From an uncultured Clostridia bacterium (lineage in GTDB: Bacteria; Bacillota; Clostridia; Oscillospirales; Ruminococcaceae), in the NCBI GenBank assembly GCA_947631995.1, contig CANRNT010000021.1, forward strand, positions 1-38,867: a DNA stretch of 38,867 bases, read 5' to 3'. Below, piece after piece: positions 7,838 through 16,312 of this stretch. Position numbers and translations under genes: made by a program. The stretch's first letter is position 1. Each line of letters begins with the position of its first letter. The notes under the pieces were generated by a model that saw only the letters and a list, made by a program, of their open reading frames with translations, was not told the DNA's origin and did no database searches.

Positions 7838-9587
7838 CACCCCTCTCGTCGTCCGAGCCGCTGCCGTTTGTCTGCTGCTCGTAGACCTCGCGGTATATCT
7901 CGCTGCTTTCAAGAAGCTCATCGTGCTTGCCGACAGCGGTAACAACGCCGTTATCCATAACAATTATCATATCGGCGTCCTGAACGGAGGCGATACGCTG
8001 AGCTATGATTATCTTCGTTGTTTCGGGGATATACTCTTTAAATCCCGCTCTTATCAGCGCGTCGGTCTTTGTGTCAACGGCGCTGGTAGAGTCATCAAGG
8101 ATAAGTATCTTAGGCTTTTTGAGCAGCGCTCTGGCGATACAAAGTCTCTGCTTCTGTCCGCCCGAAACGTTAGTACCGCCCTGTTCTATGTAGGTATCGT
8201 AACCATCGGGGAACGACTGCACAAATTCATCTGCCTGAGCCAGTTTGCAGGCGTGGATCATTTCTTCATCTGTAGCCTGCGCATTTCCCCAGCGCAGATT
8301 ATCCTTGATAGTACCCGAAAACAGCAGGTTCTTCTGGAGCACCATTGCGACGCTGTTTCTAAGCGTTTCAAGATCGTAATCGCGGACGTCAACGCCGCCG
8401 ACCTTTACTTCGCCCTCTGTAACGTCATAAAGGCGCGGTATGAGCTGAACGAGCGTTGACTTGCTGGAGCCCGTTCCGCCTATAATACCCACCGTTGCGC
8501 CCGAGGGTATTTTCAGGTCAACATCGGCAAGAGCATATTTCTGCGCGTCCTCCGAATACTTGAAGTTTACATCTTTAAACTCTACTGAACCGTCTGCGAC
8601 TTCCATAACGGGGTTCTCGGGGTCGTGTATAGCGGTCTCCTCGTTGAGTACCTCGCATATACGCTTTATCGACTCCGCCGACATGGTGAGCATAACGTAT
8701 ATCATAGAGAGCATCATAAGCTGCATAAGTATCTGCATACCGTAAGTCAGCATTGCCTGTATCTGACCTACGTCTATGGTTGCGCCCTTGCTGGATATTA
8801 TTATCCTTGAGCCTATCAGCAGCACGAACGCCATATTGAAGTACACGCATATCTGCATGAGCGGCGTATTCAGAGCCACGAGCCTTTCAGCTCTTGTAAA
8901 GTCCTTGCGTATATCCTCCGACGCGGCCGCAAACTTTTTCTTTTCGTAGTCCTCTCTTGAAAAGCCCTTTACAACTCTCATCGCTCTTACGTTTTCTTCT
9001 ACCGACTCATTCAGCTTATCGTACTTTTTAAACACTCTTCTGAATGCGGGCATTGCCGACCTTGATACAAGCAGCAGTCCGCACACGAGCACGGGTATTA
9101 CCACCACAAAGCAGGACGCCAATGCGCCGCCCATTATGTACGCCATGATAACTGCGAATATGAGCATAAAGGGCGCTCTTATCGCCATACGGATAAGCAT
9201 CATGAACGACATCTGAACGTTGTTTATATCGGTAGTCATTCTCGTTACCAGAGAAGAAGTTGAAAATTTGTCTATATTTTTGAATGCGAACGTCTGCACG
9301 CGTTTGAAGATGTCATGCCGCACGTTTTTCGCAAAGCCCGCTGAAGCCTTCGCGCAGGTAAAGCCTGCCATACCTCCGCACGCCAGCGAAACCAGCGCCA
9401 TTGCAAGCAAAAGCGCCCCTGTTTTCAGTATCTCCGACATGACAACGCCTTTGTTTATTGAGTTTATAAGATCTGCGGTGATAAAGGGTATTATTACCTC
9501 GATGACTACCTCTCCTATTATAAATATAATGGTAAGTATCGTCGGGAGCTTATATTCCCTTATACATTTCATCATTGTTTTCAGCAT
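7824..9587 (-). CDS. ABC exporter subunit with degenerate ATPase site
   Basis: 587 residues: a six-helix exporter membrane domain (about 1-310) fused to a nucleotide-binding domain. Walker A is GGTGSSKSTL and the signature is VSGGQKQ. Walker B reads ILILDDSTS, with Asp where the catalytic Glu normally stands, and the H-loop is IAQR, with Gln for His. Such a site binds but hardly hydrolyses ATP, which is the hallmark of one half of heterodimeric exporters; its partner overlaps it downstream. It starts 6 bases after the MarR gene, so MarR very likely controls the pump. Comparable MarR-pump pairs respond to toxic compounds; the inducer here is unknown. Confidence 0.9.
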   Translation of the reverse strand: MLKTMMKCIREYKLPTILTIIFIIGEVVIEVIIPFITADLINSINKGVVMSEILKTGALLLAMALVSLACGGMAGFTCAKASAGFAKNVRHDIFKRVQTFAFKNIDKFSTSSLVTRMTTDINNVQMSFMMLIRMAIRAPFMLIFAVIMAYIMGGALASCFVVVIPVLVCGLLLVSRSAMPAFRRVFKKYDKLNESVEENVRAMRVVKGFSREDYEKKKFAAASEDIRKDFTRAERLVALNTPLMQICVYFNMAFVLLIGSRIIISSKGATIDVGQIQAMLTYGMQILMQLMMLSMIYVMLTMSAESIKRICEVLNEETAIHDPENPVMEVADGSVEFKDVNFKYSEDAQKYALADVDLKIPSGATVGIIGGTGSSKSTLVQLIPRLYDVTEGEVKVGGVDVRDYDLETLRNSVAMVLQKNLLFSGTIKDNLRWGNAQATDEEMIHACKLAQADEFVQSFPDGYDTYIEQGGTNVSGGQKQRLCIARALLKKPKILILDDSTSAVDTKTDALIRAGFKEYIPETTKIIIAQRIASVQDADMIIVMDNGVVTAVGKHDELLESSEIYREVYEQQTNGSGSDDERGDENA

Positions 9588-9593
9588 TTAATG

Positions 9594-10040
9594 TCAGTCT
9601 TTCCTTTCGCCCTGTAGATTTTCTTTCATTCTGCGCATAAACTCGCTGAGCATTTTAAGCTCCTCATTTGAAAAGCCCTTTGTAAGCTGCTTTTCGGTCA
9701 TTTGATTATCCTTGCATATCTTTTCCGCAAGCTTTTTTGACCTATCCGTAAGCACTAGCTTTTTGAGCCTGTCGTCGCACGCCACCTTCTCTTTGCCCAC
9801 AAGACCGTTTTTCTCCATAAGCGCTATCATCTTAGATGTAGTCGAGCGGGTTATACCGAACTCTCTTTCAAGGTCGCGCTGATACACGTCCTCGTTCTCG
9901 TGATTTGCAAGGTAAGCTATCACCCAGCCGTGAGTACCCGAAACGCTTTCAAGCTCCTTTTTCACCGATGAGCGGTCAAAAAATTTACGCATAGCATTAT
10001 TGAGCTGATAAAGCTCCCTCATGATATAGTTGTTTGTCAC
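9594..10040 (-). CDS. MarR-family transcriptional regulator
   Basis: Start set at GTG 10040, ten bases after AGGGG. An in-frame ATG at 10100 lies inside the promoter's -10 box and is not transcribed as coding sequence. The protein is about 148 residues, normal for MarR. Visible are the N-terminal dimerisation helices (REFGITRSTTSKMIALMEKN is the recognition region, following DVYQRDLE) and the wing with a DDRLKKLVLTD segment typical of MarR wings. It leads the exporter operon. A perfect palindrome overlaps its promoter, which suggests it represses its own operon and is released by a ligand. Confidence 0.9.
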   Translation of the reverse strand: MTNNYIMRELYQLNNAMRKFFDRSSVKKELESVSGTHGWVIAYLANHENEDVYQRDLEREFGITRSTTSKMIALMEKNGLVGKEKVACDDRLKKLVLTDRSKKLAEKICKDNQMTEKQLTKGFSNEELKMLSEFMRRMKENLQGERKD

Positions 10041-10063
10041 GGTATGTTCACCCCTTTGGCAAA

Positions 10064-10104
10064 TATAATGTTGAAAAGTAGATTGTTTACTTTTCAACAT
10101 TATA
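10064..10104. promoter_or_regulatory. Operator palindrome of the MarR-exporter operon
   Basis: Two perfect 17-base arms, TATAATGTTGAAAAGTA (10064-10080) and its complement (10088-10104), flank a 7-base centre. The right arm contains the -10 box of the operon promoter and the predicted transcription start falls inside the palindrome. A bound repressor would block RNA polymerase. Confidence 0.85.
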
Positions 10105-10127
10105 ACTCAATTCAGACCAAATGTCAA
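10099..10127 (-). promoter_or_regulatory. Consensus promoter of the MarR-exporter operon
   Basis: Minus strand: TTGACA at 10127-10122, 17-base spacer, TATAAT at 10104-10099. Both boxes are perfect. A strong promoter under an overlapping operator fits a silent but inducible efflux operon. Confidence 0.88.
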
Positions 10128-10224
10128 GGTGGTATTTCGCATAAAAATCCCATAGCGGCTCACGGATTTTTTGTATGCAAGCATATATATGTTTCGCGCG
10201 GATACAATAGCGCTTCCGCGGCAA

Positions 10225-10878
10225 TTACTGCTGCTGTTCGTCTGCGGCTTTTTTAATTATGCCGCTCATATCAACAGTCTTGCCGACGGACGAGATACCA
10301 AATGATGTCGCGCAGTCGCGCAGCCATTCACACTCTTTGAAAAGGGCTTGCGAAACGTCGGTCGCTTCCGCATACGTCATCGTATCGGAAGAGATAAAGC
10401 CTCCGAACATCTTTGAATACTCAAAGCCTGCTCTGTTCAGCACGCTCTCTACCTGCTTTACGGCTTTTCGCAACAGATAATGCCTGTTGACGGCGCGCAT
10501 ATGCTCTTTGAGCTTTGGCACGCTGAACTTCATGGTGATGAGCTTTCTTTTCTCCTCGCCCTGAACGGTAGCCTTGCCGAGGACGTCCTCTGTTATCTCC
10601 TCGCTCTCGCTGCTCCACAAAAAGGTTTTGAAGCAGTCCTTTATTTCCGAGCCGAGCAGGCGGCGTATCACATTCCATGATACCGCGTATCCGCACTCTG
10701 CCGAATATGTCAGCAAACCGTTCTCGCTGTTGGTTTTCGTAAACCCGTGAGACTGACATTCATCGTCTACCGCTTCGTACACCGAGCTGAGCACATACAC
10801 GTTATCGGCGGCGACCTTTTCCTCGTTTATCCCGATACACACGGAATACTTTTGGCTCACATCATTTATTTCGCTCAT
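10225..10878 (-). CDS. Uncharacterised protein, possible VapD/Cas2-like C-terminal domain
   Basis: 217 residues, starting at ATG behind AGGAGG with a longer than usual spacer. I do not recognise the whole protein. Residues about 140-210 (ESVLNRAGFEY, GGFISSDTMTYAEATDV, ECEWLRDCATSFGISSVGKTVDM) resemble the VapD family, a Cas2-like ferredoxin fold in which a GFxxxQGSGYxS segment precedes a W-x2-C stretch and a final Ile-Gly-His/Asp strand. The usual QGS is replaced by KMFGG, so nuclease activity is doubtful. The N-terminal half (VYEAVDDECQSHGFTKT) may be a second copy of the same fold. No membrane segment. It stands alone between the PFOR hairpin region and the MarR promoter. Confidence 0.5.
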   Translation of the reverse strand: MSEINDVSQKYSVCIGINEEKVAADNVYVLSSVYEAVDDECQSHGFTKTNSENGLLTYSAECGYAVSWNVIRRLLGSEIKDCFKTFLWSSESEEITEDVLGKATVQGEEKRKLITMKFSVPKLKEHMRAVNRHYLLRKAVKQVESVLNRAGFEYSKMFGGFISSDTMTYAEATDVSQALFKECEWLRDCATSFGISSVGKTVDMSGIIKKAADEQQQ

Positions 10879-11238
10879 AGATGATATACCTCCTATATCT
10901 GCACAAGTATCAAACTATATCTGCAAAGTACCAAAACTCCCCTGCCGTTTCCGACAGGGGAAGCTTTCGTGCCGACTTCGTCGACACTTCACGGGAACAC
11001 CCCGAACGGGTTTTCCTGCGGTTTTACCTAAAAGGTAAAACCGTGTTCCTGACGTCGGCTCCGTTACCCTCACGCTAAAAAATACATTATGATGTATTTT
11101 TTTAGCTGCGCCGACAGCGGTGTAAAATTCGAGAAATGAATTCCCGAATTTTACTTATTTTATTTTTTTACAGACTAAACTCCCCTGCCGTTTCCGACAG
11201 GGGAAGCTTGTTTTTAAATACGCTGTCAGCGCTGTAAA
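10879..11238. other. Hairpin-rich gap between PFOR and the VapD-like gene
   Basis: No gene. Two 33-base direct repeats (10934-10966 and 11177-11209) each fold into a CCCCTG/CAGGGG hairpin. Between them lie CGGTTTTACC-taaaa-GGTAAAACCG (11019-11043), GCTAAAAAATACAT/ATGTATTTTTTTAGC (11074-11106) and GTAAAATTCG/CGAATTTTAC (11122-11154). The hairpin nearest PFOR may end its transcript. Just before the VapD-like start are two 11-base repeats CTATATCTGCA (10893, 10915), 22 bases apart. Confidence 0.75.
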
Positions 11239-14200
11239 TTACTTATCTTCGCCGTAGAGCTTGCTGTAACGAACAAGATAATCATATCTGTCGGCAGCGT
11301 TCTTGATAGCCGCTCCGAACAGCTTCTCTGCTCTTTCGGGATTCTGACGGGCAAGAGCGTTGTAACGAACTTCGCCCATGATGAAGTCCTTATAGTCGGC
11401 AGTAGGAGCCTTGGAATCGAGCGTGAACGGATTCTTGCCCTCTGCTTTCAGACGCGGATCGAATCTGTACAGATGCCAGTAACCTGCCTGAACAGCCTTC
11501 TTCTCCTCGGTCTGAGCTATGCTCATACCGCCCTTGATACCGTGGTTGATACAAGGAGCGTAAGCAATTATGAGCGACGGGCCGTTGTAGCTTTCAGCCT
11601 CTTCGATAGCCTTGATACACTGGTTGTAGTCAGCGCCCATAGCGATATGCGCAACATAAACGTAACCGTAGCTCATGGCTATACCTGCGAGGTCCTTCTT
11701 CTTGACTTCCTTACCTGCGGCAGCGAACTGTGCAATAGCGCCGGTAGGAGTAGACTTAGAGGACTGTCCGCCCGTATTGGAGTAAACCTCGGTATCGAAT
11801 ACGAAGATGTTTACGTCCTCGTTCTGAGCGATAACGTGGTCAAGACCCGAGAAGCCTATATCGTATGCCCAGCCGTCTCCGCCGAATATCCACATGGACT
11901 TCTTTCTGAGGTAATCAGCGTCCTTGAGTATCTCCTCGCTTGCCTTTGTCTTGTTCTTCTTCAGAGCAGCGATGAGCTTATCGGTAGCAGGCGAGTTAGC
12001 CTTGCCGTCGTTTACAGTAGAGAGATAGCCCTCGATAGCCTCCTTGAGGTCGGCTTTCTTGGTGGTCTTCTCCAGCTCGAGTATCTTAGCGATAGCTCTC
12101 TGTCTGATAGTATTCTGAGCAAGGAACATACCGTAGCCGTACTCAGCGTTATCCTCGAACAGCGAGTTTGCCCATGCAGGACCCTTACCAGCCTTATTGG
12201 TGGTATAAGGAGTTGACGGTGCAGAACCGCCCCAGATGGACGAGCAGCCTGTTGCGTTAGCGATATACATTCTGTCGCCGAACAGCTGAGTTACGAGCTT
12301 AGCATACGGAGTTTCGCCGCAGCCTGCGCAAGCGCCCGAGAATTCGAGCAGCGGCTGCTTGAACTGCGAGCCCTTTACTGTGGTAGCCTTGAACTTCTCG
12401 AATACCTCCGGCTTCTCTGCGAGAGTAAGGCCGTAGTTGAATACCTCCTGCTCTGCGAGCTGAGTTTCCAGCGGCATCATGCTGAGAGCCTTATTGCCCT
12501 TCTTGCCCGGGCATACGTTTACGCAAGAGCCGCAGCCTGTGCAGTCGAGAGCGGACATCGTCATAACGAAGTTATATCCCGGCATACCTGTCATAGGAAC
12601 AGCCTTCTTCTTTGCCAGCGCGGGAGCTTTTTTCAGCTCTGCGTCGGTCATAACAACGGGTCTTATAACTGCGTGAGGACATACATACGAGCAGAAGTTG
12701 CACTGTATGCAGTTCTCGCTGTTCCACGAAGGAACGTCAACAGCTATACCTCTCTTCTCGAATGCGGCAGAGCCCTGCGGGAACGTACCGTCAGCCATAT
12801 CAGCAAAGGTAGATACGGGGAGCTTGTCGCCCTGCTGAGCGTTGCACGGAATGAGTATATTGTTCACGAAGCTTTCGAGTGTCTTGTTGCTGTCCTTAAC
12901 GGCAGGCATACCCATAGCGGTATCCTTAGCCTTCTTCCAAGCGGCAGGAACTTTGACCTCGTGTATCTGCTGATAACCTGCGTCGATAGCGTCGTGGTTC
13001 ATCTTAACGATAGCTTCGCCCTTCTTTGAATAAGAAGCCGTAGCGGCGTCCTTCATATACTTGACAGCCTCGTCTATCGGAATGATGTTGGCGAGCTTGA
13101 AGAATGCGGACTGCAAAACGGTGTTTATCCTGTTGCCGAGTCCTATATCCTTACCTATCTTAACGCCGTTGATAGTATAGAATTTTATATTGTTCTGAGC
13201 GATATATCTCTTTACCTGACCGGGGAGGTGCTTATCGAGCTCCTTGTCGTCCCACTGGCAGTTAAGGAGGAATGTTCCGCCCGGCTTAACGTCGGTTACC
13301 ATATCATACTTATCTATATAGCTCTCGTTATGGCAGGCAACAAAGTCAGCCTGATTGATGAGGTATGTTGACTTTATAGGAGTCTTGCCAAATCTCAGGT
13401 GAGAAATCGTAACGCCGCCCGACTTCTTGGAGTCGTATGCAAAATATGCCTGAGCGTACATATCGGTATGGTCGCCTATGATCTTTATGGAGTTCTTGTT
13501 TGCACCAACGGTACCGTCAGCGCCGAGACCCCAGAACTTACAAGCCGTAGTACCCTTGGGAGCGCTGTCCAGCTTGCCCTCCGACTTGAGAGACAGATTT
13601 GTAACGTCGTCCTCTATGCCGATAGTAAATCTGGGCTTATAGGTATCCTTCCACGAAGCGTTCCAGAATACTGCCTTGATCTGGTCGGGAGTGGTATCCT
13701 TAGAGCCGAGGCCGTATCTGCCGGAAGCTATGGTGATGTTGTTGAACTTTGTGCCCTTGAGAGCTGCAACAACGTCGAGGTACAGAGGTTCGCCGAGAGA
13801 GCCGGGTTCTTTTGTTCTGTCAAGAACGGATACCTGCTCAACGGTATCGGGCAGAGCTTCAACGAGCTTATCTGCGCAGAACGGTCTGTACAGTCTTACC
13901 TTAACGAGACCGAGCTTAGTGCCCTCGGTAGCGTTGAGGTAGTCGATAGTCTCTTCAATAGTATCGCATACCGAGCCCATAGCAACGATAACGTGAGTAG
14001 CGTCGGGCGCGCCGTAGTAGTTGAACAGCTTATAGTTTGTGCCGGCCTTTTCGTTGACCTTGTTCATATACTCTTCAACAATGCCGGGTATCTCATTATA
14101 ATACTTATTGCAAGCCTCGCGAGCCTGGAAGAAGATATCGGGGTTCTGGGCAGTACCGCGAAGAACGGGGTGCTCGGGGTTGAGAGCTCTTGCTCTGAAG

Positions 14201-14805
14201 TCCTCAATAGCCTTCATATCTACCATTTCGGCTACGTCAGCCTTATCCCATACGTTTATCTTCTGTATCTCGTGAGACGTTCTGAATCCGTCAAAGAAGT
14301 GCAGGAAAGGAACTCTTCCCTTGATAGTTGCCAGATGAGCTACCGTGCCGAGATCCATGACCTCCTGCGGGTCGGTAGAGCAGAGCATAGCAAAGCCTGT
14401 CTGACGGCAAGCATAGATATCGGAGTGGTCTCCGAAGATGTTAAGAGCGTGTGAAGCTACACATCTTGCCGAAACGTGTATAACGCAGGGAAGCAGCTCA
14501 CCGGCGATCTTATACATATTCGGGATCATGAGAAGCAGACCCTGCGAAGCGGTATAAGTCGTAGTCAGCGCGCCTGCGGCGAGCGAACCGTGCACAGTAC
14601 CCGATGCTCCTGCCTCGGACTGCATTTCGGCTACCTTAACGGGTGTTCCGAAGATGTTCGTCTGTCCCTTGGCGGACCACTGGTCTGTTACTTCAGCCAT
14701 AACTGAAGACGGTGTGATCGGATAGATAGCAGCGACTTCTGTAAATGGGTATGACGCCCATGCAGCAGCGTTGTTACCGTCCATGGTTTTCATTTTTCTT
14801 GCCAT
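11239..14805 (-). CDS. nifJ: Pyruvate:ferredoxin (flavodoxin) oxidoreductase
   Basis: 1188 residues, the normal size for the single-chain enzyme. It oxidatively decarboxylates pyruvate to acetyl-CoA and CO2, passing electrons to ferredoxin, and is central to clostridial fermentation. Domains in order: the N-terminal pyrimidine-binding domain (YPITPSSVMAE near the start); the CoA-side domains; a two-cluster ferredoxin domain (CIQCNFCSYVCPHA and CTGCGSCVNVCPGK); the CAGCGETPY cysteines holding the third cluster; and the TPP motif (GDGWAYDIGF ... VYSNTGGQ). All expected cysteines are present. AGGAGG lies upstream of the ATG. It is monocistronic by appearance, with its own promoter and a leader holding two mini-ORFs. 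Its acetyl-CoA product is also the substrate for the acetyl-CoA carboxylase encoded at 21-26 kb. Confidence 0.96.
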   Translation of the reverse strand: MARKMKTMDGNNAAAWASYPFTEVAAIYPITPSSVMAEVTDQWSAKGQTNIFGTPVKVAEMQSEAGASGTVHGSLAAGALTTTYTASQGLLLMIPNMYKIAGELLPCVIHVSARCVASHALNIFGDHSDIYACRQTGFAMLCSTDPQEVMDLGTVAHLATIKGRVPFLHFFDGFRTSHEIQKINVWDKADVAEMVDMKAIEDFRARALNPEHPVLRGTAQNPDIFFQAREACNKYYNEIPGIVEEYMNKVNEKAGTNYKLFNYYGAPDATHVIVAMGSVCDTIEETIDYLNATEGTKLGLVKVRLYRPFCADKLVEALPDTVEQVSVLDRTKEPGSLGEPLYLDVVAALKGTKFNNITIASGRYGLGSKDTTPDQIKAVFWNASWKDTYKPRFTIGIEDDVTNLSLKSEGKLDSAPKGTTACKFWGLGADGTVGANKNSIKIIGDHTDMYAQAYFAYDSKKSGGVTISHLRFGKTPIKSTYLINQADFVACHNESYIDKYDMVTDVKPGGTFLLNCQWDDKELDKHLPGQVKRYIAQNNIKFYTINGVKIGKDIGLGNRINTVLQSAFFKLANIIPIDEAVKYMKDAATASYSKKGEAIVKMNHDAIDAGYQQIHEVKVPAAWKKAKDTAMGMPAVKDSNKTLESFVNNILIPCNAQQGDKLPVSTFADMADGTFPQGSAAFEKRGIAVDVPSWNSENCIQCNFCSYVCPHAVIRPVVMTDAELKKAPALAKKKAVPMTGMPGYNFVMTMSALDCTGCGSCVNVCPGKKGNKALSMMPLETQLAEQEVFNYGLTLAEKPEVFEKFKATTVKGSQFKQPLLEFSGACAGCGETPYAKLVTQLFGDRMYIANATGCSSIWGGSAPSTPYTTNKAGKGPAWANSLFEDNAEYGYGMFLAQNTIRQRAIAKILELEKTTKKADLKEAIEGYLSTVNDGKANSPATDKLIAALKKNKTKASEEILKDADYLRKKSMWIFGGDGWAYDIGFSGLDHVIAQNEDVNIFVFDTEVYSNTGGQSSKSTPTGAIAQFAAAGKEVKKKDLAGIAMSYGYVYVAHIAMGADYNQCIKAIEEAESYNGPSLIIAYAPCINHGIKGGMSIAQTEEKKAVQAGYWHLYRFDPRLKAEGKNPFTLDSKAPTADYKDFIMGEVRYNALARQNPERAEKLFGAAIKNAADRYDYLVRYSKLYGEDK

Positions 14806-14835
14806 TGGTAAAAAACCTCCTCAAGTTTTTTGAAG

Positions 14836-14894
14836 TCAGATATAGGCATTGCGTAAAGCTTTGCCGTTCATCGCCCGAACAAAACAGCTTTCAT
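14836..14894 (-). other. Two overlapping mini-ORFs in the PFOR leader
   Basis: Between the promoter and nifJ the leader carries AGGAGG, then ATG 10 bases on, opening an 8-codon frame (MKAVLFGR, 14894-14868). Its TGA overlaps an ATG (ATGA) that opens an 11-codon frame (MNGKALRNAYI, 14871-14836). They could be a translated leader; conservation would be needed to believe it. Confidence 0.35.
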
Positions 14895-14918
14895 CGGACG
14901 TTATCCTCCTAACTATAT

Positions 14919-14947
14919 ATTGTAGCACATTTCAAATGATTTGTAAA
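14919..14947 (-). promoter_or_regulatory. Promoter of the PFOR gene
   Basis: Minus strand: TTTACA at 14947-14942, 17-base spacer, TACAAT at 14924-14919. The resulting leader is about 105 bases. Confidence 0.75.
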
Positions 14948-14986
14948 TAGCAATTTTAGTGAATTTCTTATTGATTTTTTAAATGT

Positions 14987-15036
14987 TTATAAAAATAAGC
15001 CCTTATGCGCCATACTTTGACGGTGCATAAGGGCTT
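14987..15036 (-). terminator. Terminator after the epimerase gene
   Basis: A 12-bp stem, AAGCCCTTATGC with GCATAAGGGCTT, and on the minus strand a trailing ATTTTTAT. It separates the epimerase from the PFOR promoter. Confidence 0.8.
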
Positions 15037-15062
15037 TACAGCCTTTTTATCAGCGACCTTAG

Positions 15063-15995
15063 TCACTTTGTATTTTTCAGGTTCCAGCGGAAGGTCGATA
15101 TCCTCTGCGCCTTTACGTTGTCAACATACCAGTTTGCAAGAGCCATAGAAATATCGAAATATCTGTAATCCGTCCTTGCTCTCTGCTTGCTGAGCGGAAC
15201 AAGGTTCACAGGCGGCTGCTTCTGTATTACTGCGCCTATCCTGTGGTGGTCTCTCTCGTAGTCGAGTATCTCCTTTGCGGATATCATTCTTGTGTCCGCA
15301 ATGTTGAACACGCCCTCATATCTCACCGTCGGCACGCTGACAATCGCGTTGATAAAGTCTATAAGGTTGAATACACAACAGAACGAGAAGCTGTTTTCGC
15401 CCTCTCTGATTATGTACGCAACGTCCTCCTTTGCGTCATACACTCTGTCGCGGAGGTTCTGCGTATATTCAGCGGTATAAACGGGAGCTACTCTTGCTAT
15501 AACGGGAGTAACATTGGATTTTTTAACAGCTTTCATAAGGAACTTTTCGCTTGTCAGCTTCATATCCGCATAATAGCTGCTTCCCTTTTCGGGGGTATCC
15601 TCTCTGATCGGCTCTCTGCCCTTCTGCATACCGTAAACGTCGGTAGTGCTGAGAAGAAGTATATTAGTTACATTTGCGCTTACCGCCGCGTCATACAGGA
15701 ATTTATCACACGTTTTGCTGGATTTGATAACGTCGTCGGTAATGAGAGAGTCTATATCGTTGTCAACGGAGCAGGCAAGATGCACGAGCGTATCTATCTT
15801 GTTTCCCTTGATAACGCCCTCGATAGCGTTTTTATCCGTGATATCGCACTGTATGAACGAGTAATCGGGGTTTGTGCCGATAAACTCATTCGGCTTGCTG
15901 TCAACAGCGAACACCTTATGCTTTTTTTGCAGCAGCGACGAGGTAAGATACATACCTATCATACCGCTCGCGCCTGTTATTAAAACTGATGCCAT
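15063..15995 (-). CDS. NAD-dependent epimerase/dehydratase (extended SDR)
   Basis: Start set at ATG 15995, six bases after GAGGTG; the 35 upstream in-frame codons have no ribosome site. About 310 residues. The Rossmann motif GASGMIGMYL sits at the N-terminus, an acidic residue ends the second strand (AVDSK), and the active-site YxxxK is in YADMK, preceded by a Ser/Thr-rich strand (LLLSTTDVYG). This fold covers UDP-sugar epimerases, 4,6-dehydratases and reductases. The exact sugar substrate cannot be told and no glycosyltransferase lies next to it. Monocistronic, bracketed by its own promoter and terminator. Confidence 0.85.
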   Translation of the reverse strand: MASVLITGASGMIGMYLTSSLLQKKHKVFAVDSKPNEFIGTNPDYSFIQCDITDKNAIEGVIKGNKIDTLVHLACSVDNDIDSLITDDVIKSSKTCDKFLYDAAVSANVTNILLLSTTDVYGMQKGREPIREDTPEKGSSYYADMKLTSEKFLMKAVKKSNVTPVIARVAPVYTAEYTQNLRDRVYDAKEDVAYIIREGENSFSFCCVFNLIDFINAIVSVPTVRYEGVFNIADTRMISAKEILDYERDHHRIGAVIQKQPPVNLVPLSKQRARTDYRYFDISMALANWYVDNVKAQRISTFRWNLKNTK

Positions 15996-16109
15996 TTTAT
16001 TCACCTCGTAATTTTCGGGTATCTTGTCAATATAGTTTTCCACAAGGAAAAACGTCCCACTGTCGGGAAATATATGTAAAAGGCTGACCGCATACGTCAC
16101 CTACGATAT

Positions 16110-16138
16110 ATTATACCACAATATCTTTGAATTGAAAA
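16110..16138 (-). promoter_or_regulatory. Promoter of the epimerase gene
   Basis: Minus strand: TTTTCA at 16138-16133, 17-base spacer, TATAAT at 16115-16110 with an extended -10 (TGG). It leaves a leader of about 110 bases. Confidence 0.7.
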
Positions 16139-16185
16139 GACTTTTTTTCATTTTTTGTTTATTTTTATTTATTTTATAATTTTGC

Positions 16186-16214
16186 TTGCAACTTTTTGTG
16201 AAATGTGATAAAAT
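16186..16214 (+). promoter_or_regulatory. Promoter of the MBOAT-like operon
   Basis: TTGCAA at 16186-16191, 17-base spacer, TAAAAT at 16209-16214 with an extended -10 (TGA). Back-to-back with the epimerase promoter. Confidence 0.65.
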
Positions 16215-16312
16215 TCTATATAAGGGACGGGCATAAAAAACGCTTTTTTACCGTCTGACTGATACAGTAGCTTATCGTTATCAATATATTCAATACCCGA
16301 GGAGAGATAAAA

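Noticed and set aside
5906-10040. Exporter as a bacteriocin or lantibiotic transporter
   Set aside because: No peptidase domain, precursor peptide or immunity gene nearby; the MarR link points to drug or metabolite efflux.
13399-14454. 351-codon open frame opposite the PFOR gene
   Set aside because: Fully inside nifJ on the other strand, with no ribosome site or protein-like pattern; a mirror of its codon bias.
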